From Ectopseudomonas mendocina (GTDB lineage Bacteria > Pseudomonadota > Gammaproteobacteria > Pseudomonadales > Pseudomonadaceae), in the NCBI RefSeq assembly GCF_007049795.1, contig NZ_SCFY01000015.1, positions 95,903 to 159,902 of the forward strand: a stretch of 64,000 nucleotides of DNA. The letters run 5' to 3'. A program made the position numbers and the translations under genes. This document shows, one piece after another, positions 63,905 through 64,000 of the stretch. The notes beneath the pieces were generated by a model. It saw only the letters and a list, made by a program, of their open reading frames with translations. It was not told where the DNA came from and made no database searches. How positions within the stretch are numbered: the first letter of the stretch is position 1; each line of letters starts with the position of its first letter.

Positions 63905-64000
63905 GACTGCCGACGCAGCGGGCGAGTGAGATCGGCCAACTACTGCCGCATCAGTGGGTACCTGCCTGAATCACGCAAGGTGAGTTCGGCGGACGCTTAC
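63905..64000 (+). mobile_element. IS66-family right end (remnant)
   Basis: One frame reads RLPTQRASEIGQLLPHQW and then stops, the typical C terminus of IS66 TnpC. The last 27 bases (63974-64000, ending GGACGCTTAC) are a good mirror of the left end at 50531 (GTAAGCGTCC...). So the element's outer border is exactly the last base of the window. Its left part is missing where it joins traD. Confidence 0.82.

Overview
The window looks like a chromosome segment of a Pseudomonas species, probably near the P. mendocina/oleovorans/stutzeri groups. It is GC-rich. Gene order in the first 14 kb (metG - rnfABCDGE - nth - gloA - argG - motY - pyrC - rnt - bfd) follows the P. aeruginosa type, and the later braCDEFG, mmsR-mmsA...mmsB and phaG genes are typical of the genus. 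The species call is an inference from family knowledge. No database search was run.

Core region, about 1-33900. It opens with the 3' part of metG. A tightly overlapped rnfABCDGE-nth operon follows (membrane electron transport plus endonuclease III). Next come gloA, argG and motY on the minus strand, then pyrC-rnt and bfd. The braC | braDEFG branched-chain amino acid ABC importer is followed by a lipoprotein gene, ung, an HDOD protein, and the divergent mmsR / mmsA valine-catabolism cluster. That cluster is mmsA, an extra substrate-binding protein, an acyl-CoA dehydrogenase, an enoyl-CoA hydratase, 3-hydroxyisobutyryl-CoA hydrolase and mmsB. Together with braC-G it covers uptake of valine and its conversion from isobutyryl-CoA to propionyl-CoA. 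Small proteins, an RsuA-type pseudouridine synthase and phaG end the core. Many intergenic gaps hold REP-type palindromes, and one 175-bp MITE-like palindrome sits beside the tRNA.

Mobile region, about 33966-64000 (runs off the window). A tRNA-Gly(CCC) gene with an encoded CCA is followed by a P4-type tyrosine integrase and then the backbone of an integrative and conjugative element (ICE) of the PFGI-1 / PAGI-2 / ICEclc / SPI-7 type. In order: LysR regulator, AlpA, ParA, a HicA-like small protein, ParB, DUF2857, a STY4528-type replication protein, PFL_4669 protein, DUF3158, SSB, topoisomerase III, a GHKL ATPase, a series of small ICE proteins, DUF3577, DUF932, tandem small paralogues, then PilL, a TIGR03759-type protein, a transglycosylase, a PFL_4695-type protein and the coupling protein TraD. 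The element has been damaged by later insertions: an IS66 left end in a small gene, a complete IS4-family element with a 10-bp target duplication, a group II intron behind a terminator hairpin, and a TraD gene cut short by an IS66 right end that finishes exactly at base 64000. The right attachment site, the rest of the type IV secretion genes and the relaxase are outside the window.

Most interesting signals. (1) A candidate replication origin inside the STY4528-like gene: a perfect DnaA box, helically phased 15-bp palindromes and an A+T-rich stretch, arranged like the lambda O gene. (2) A repeated leader before three ICE genes that folds into five hairpins with compensatory base changes, suggesting a conserved structured RNA. 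(3) A second recurring leader type (pyrimidine tract, then GC hairpin, then ribosome site) before several small ICE genes. (4) A compact three-helix structured region after topB, and a long palindrome duplicated on both sides of the PFL_4669-DUF3158-SSB block.
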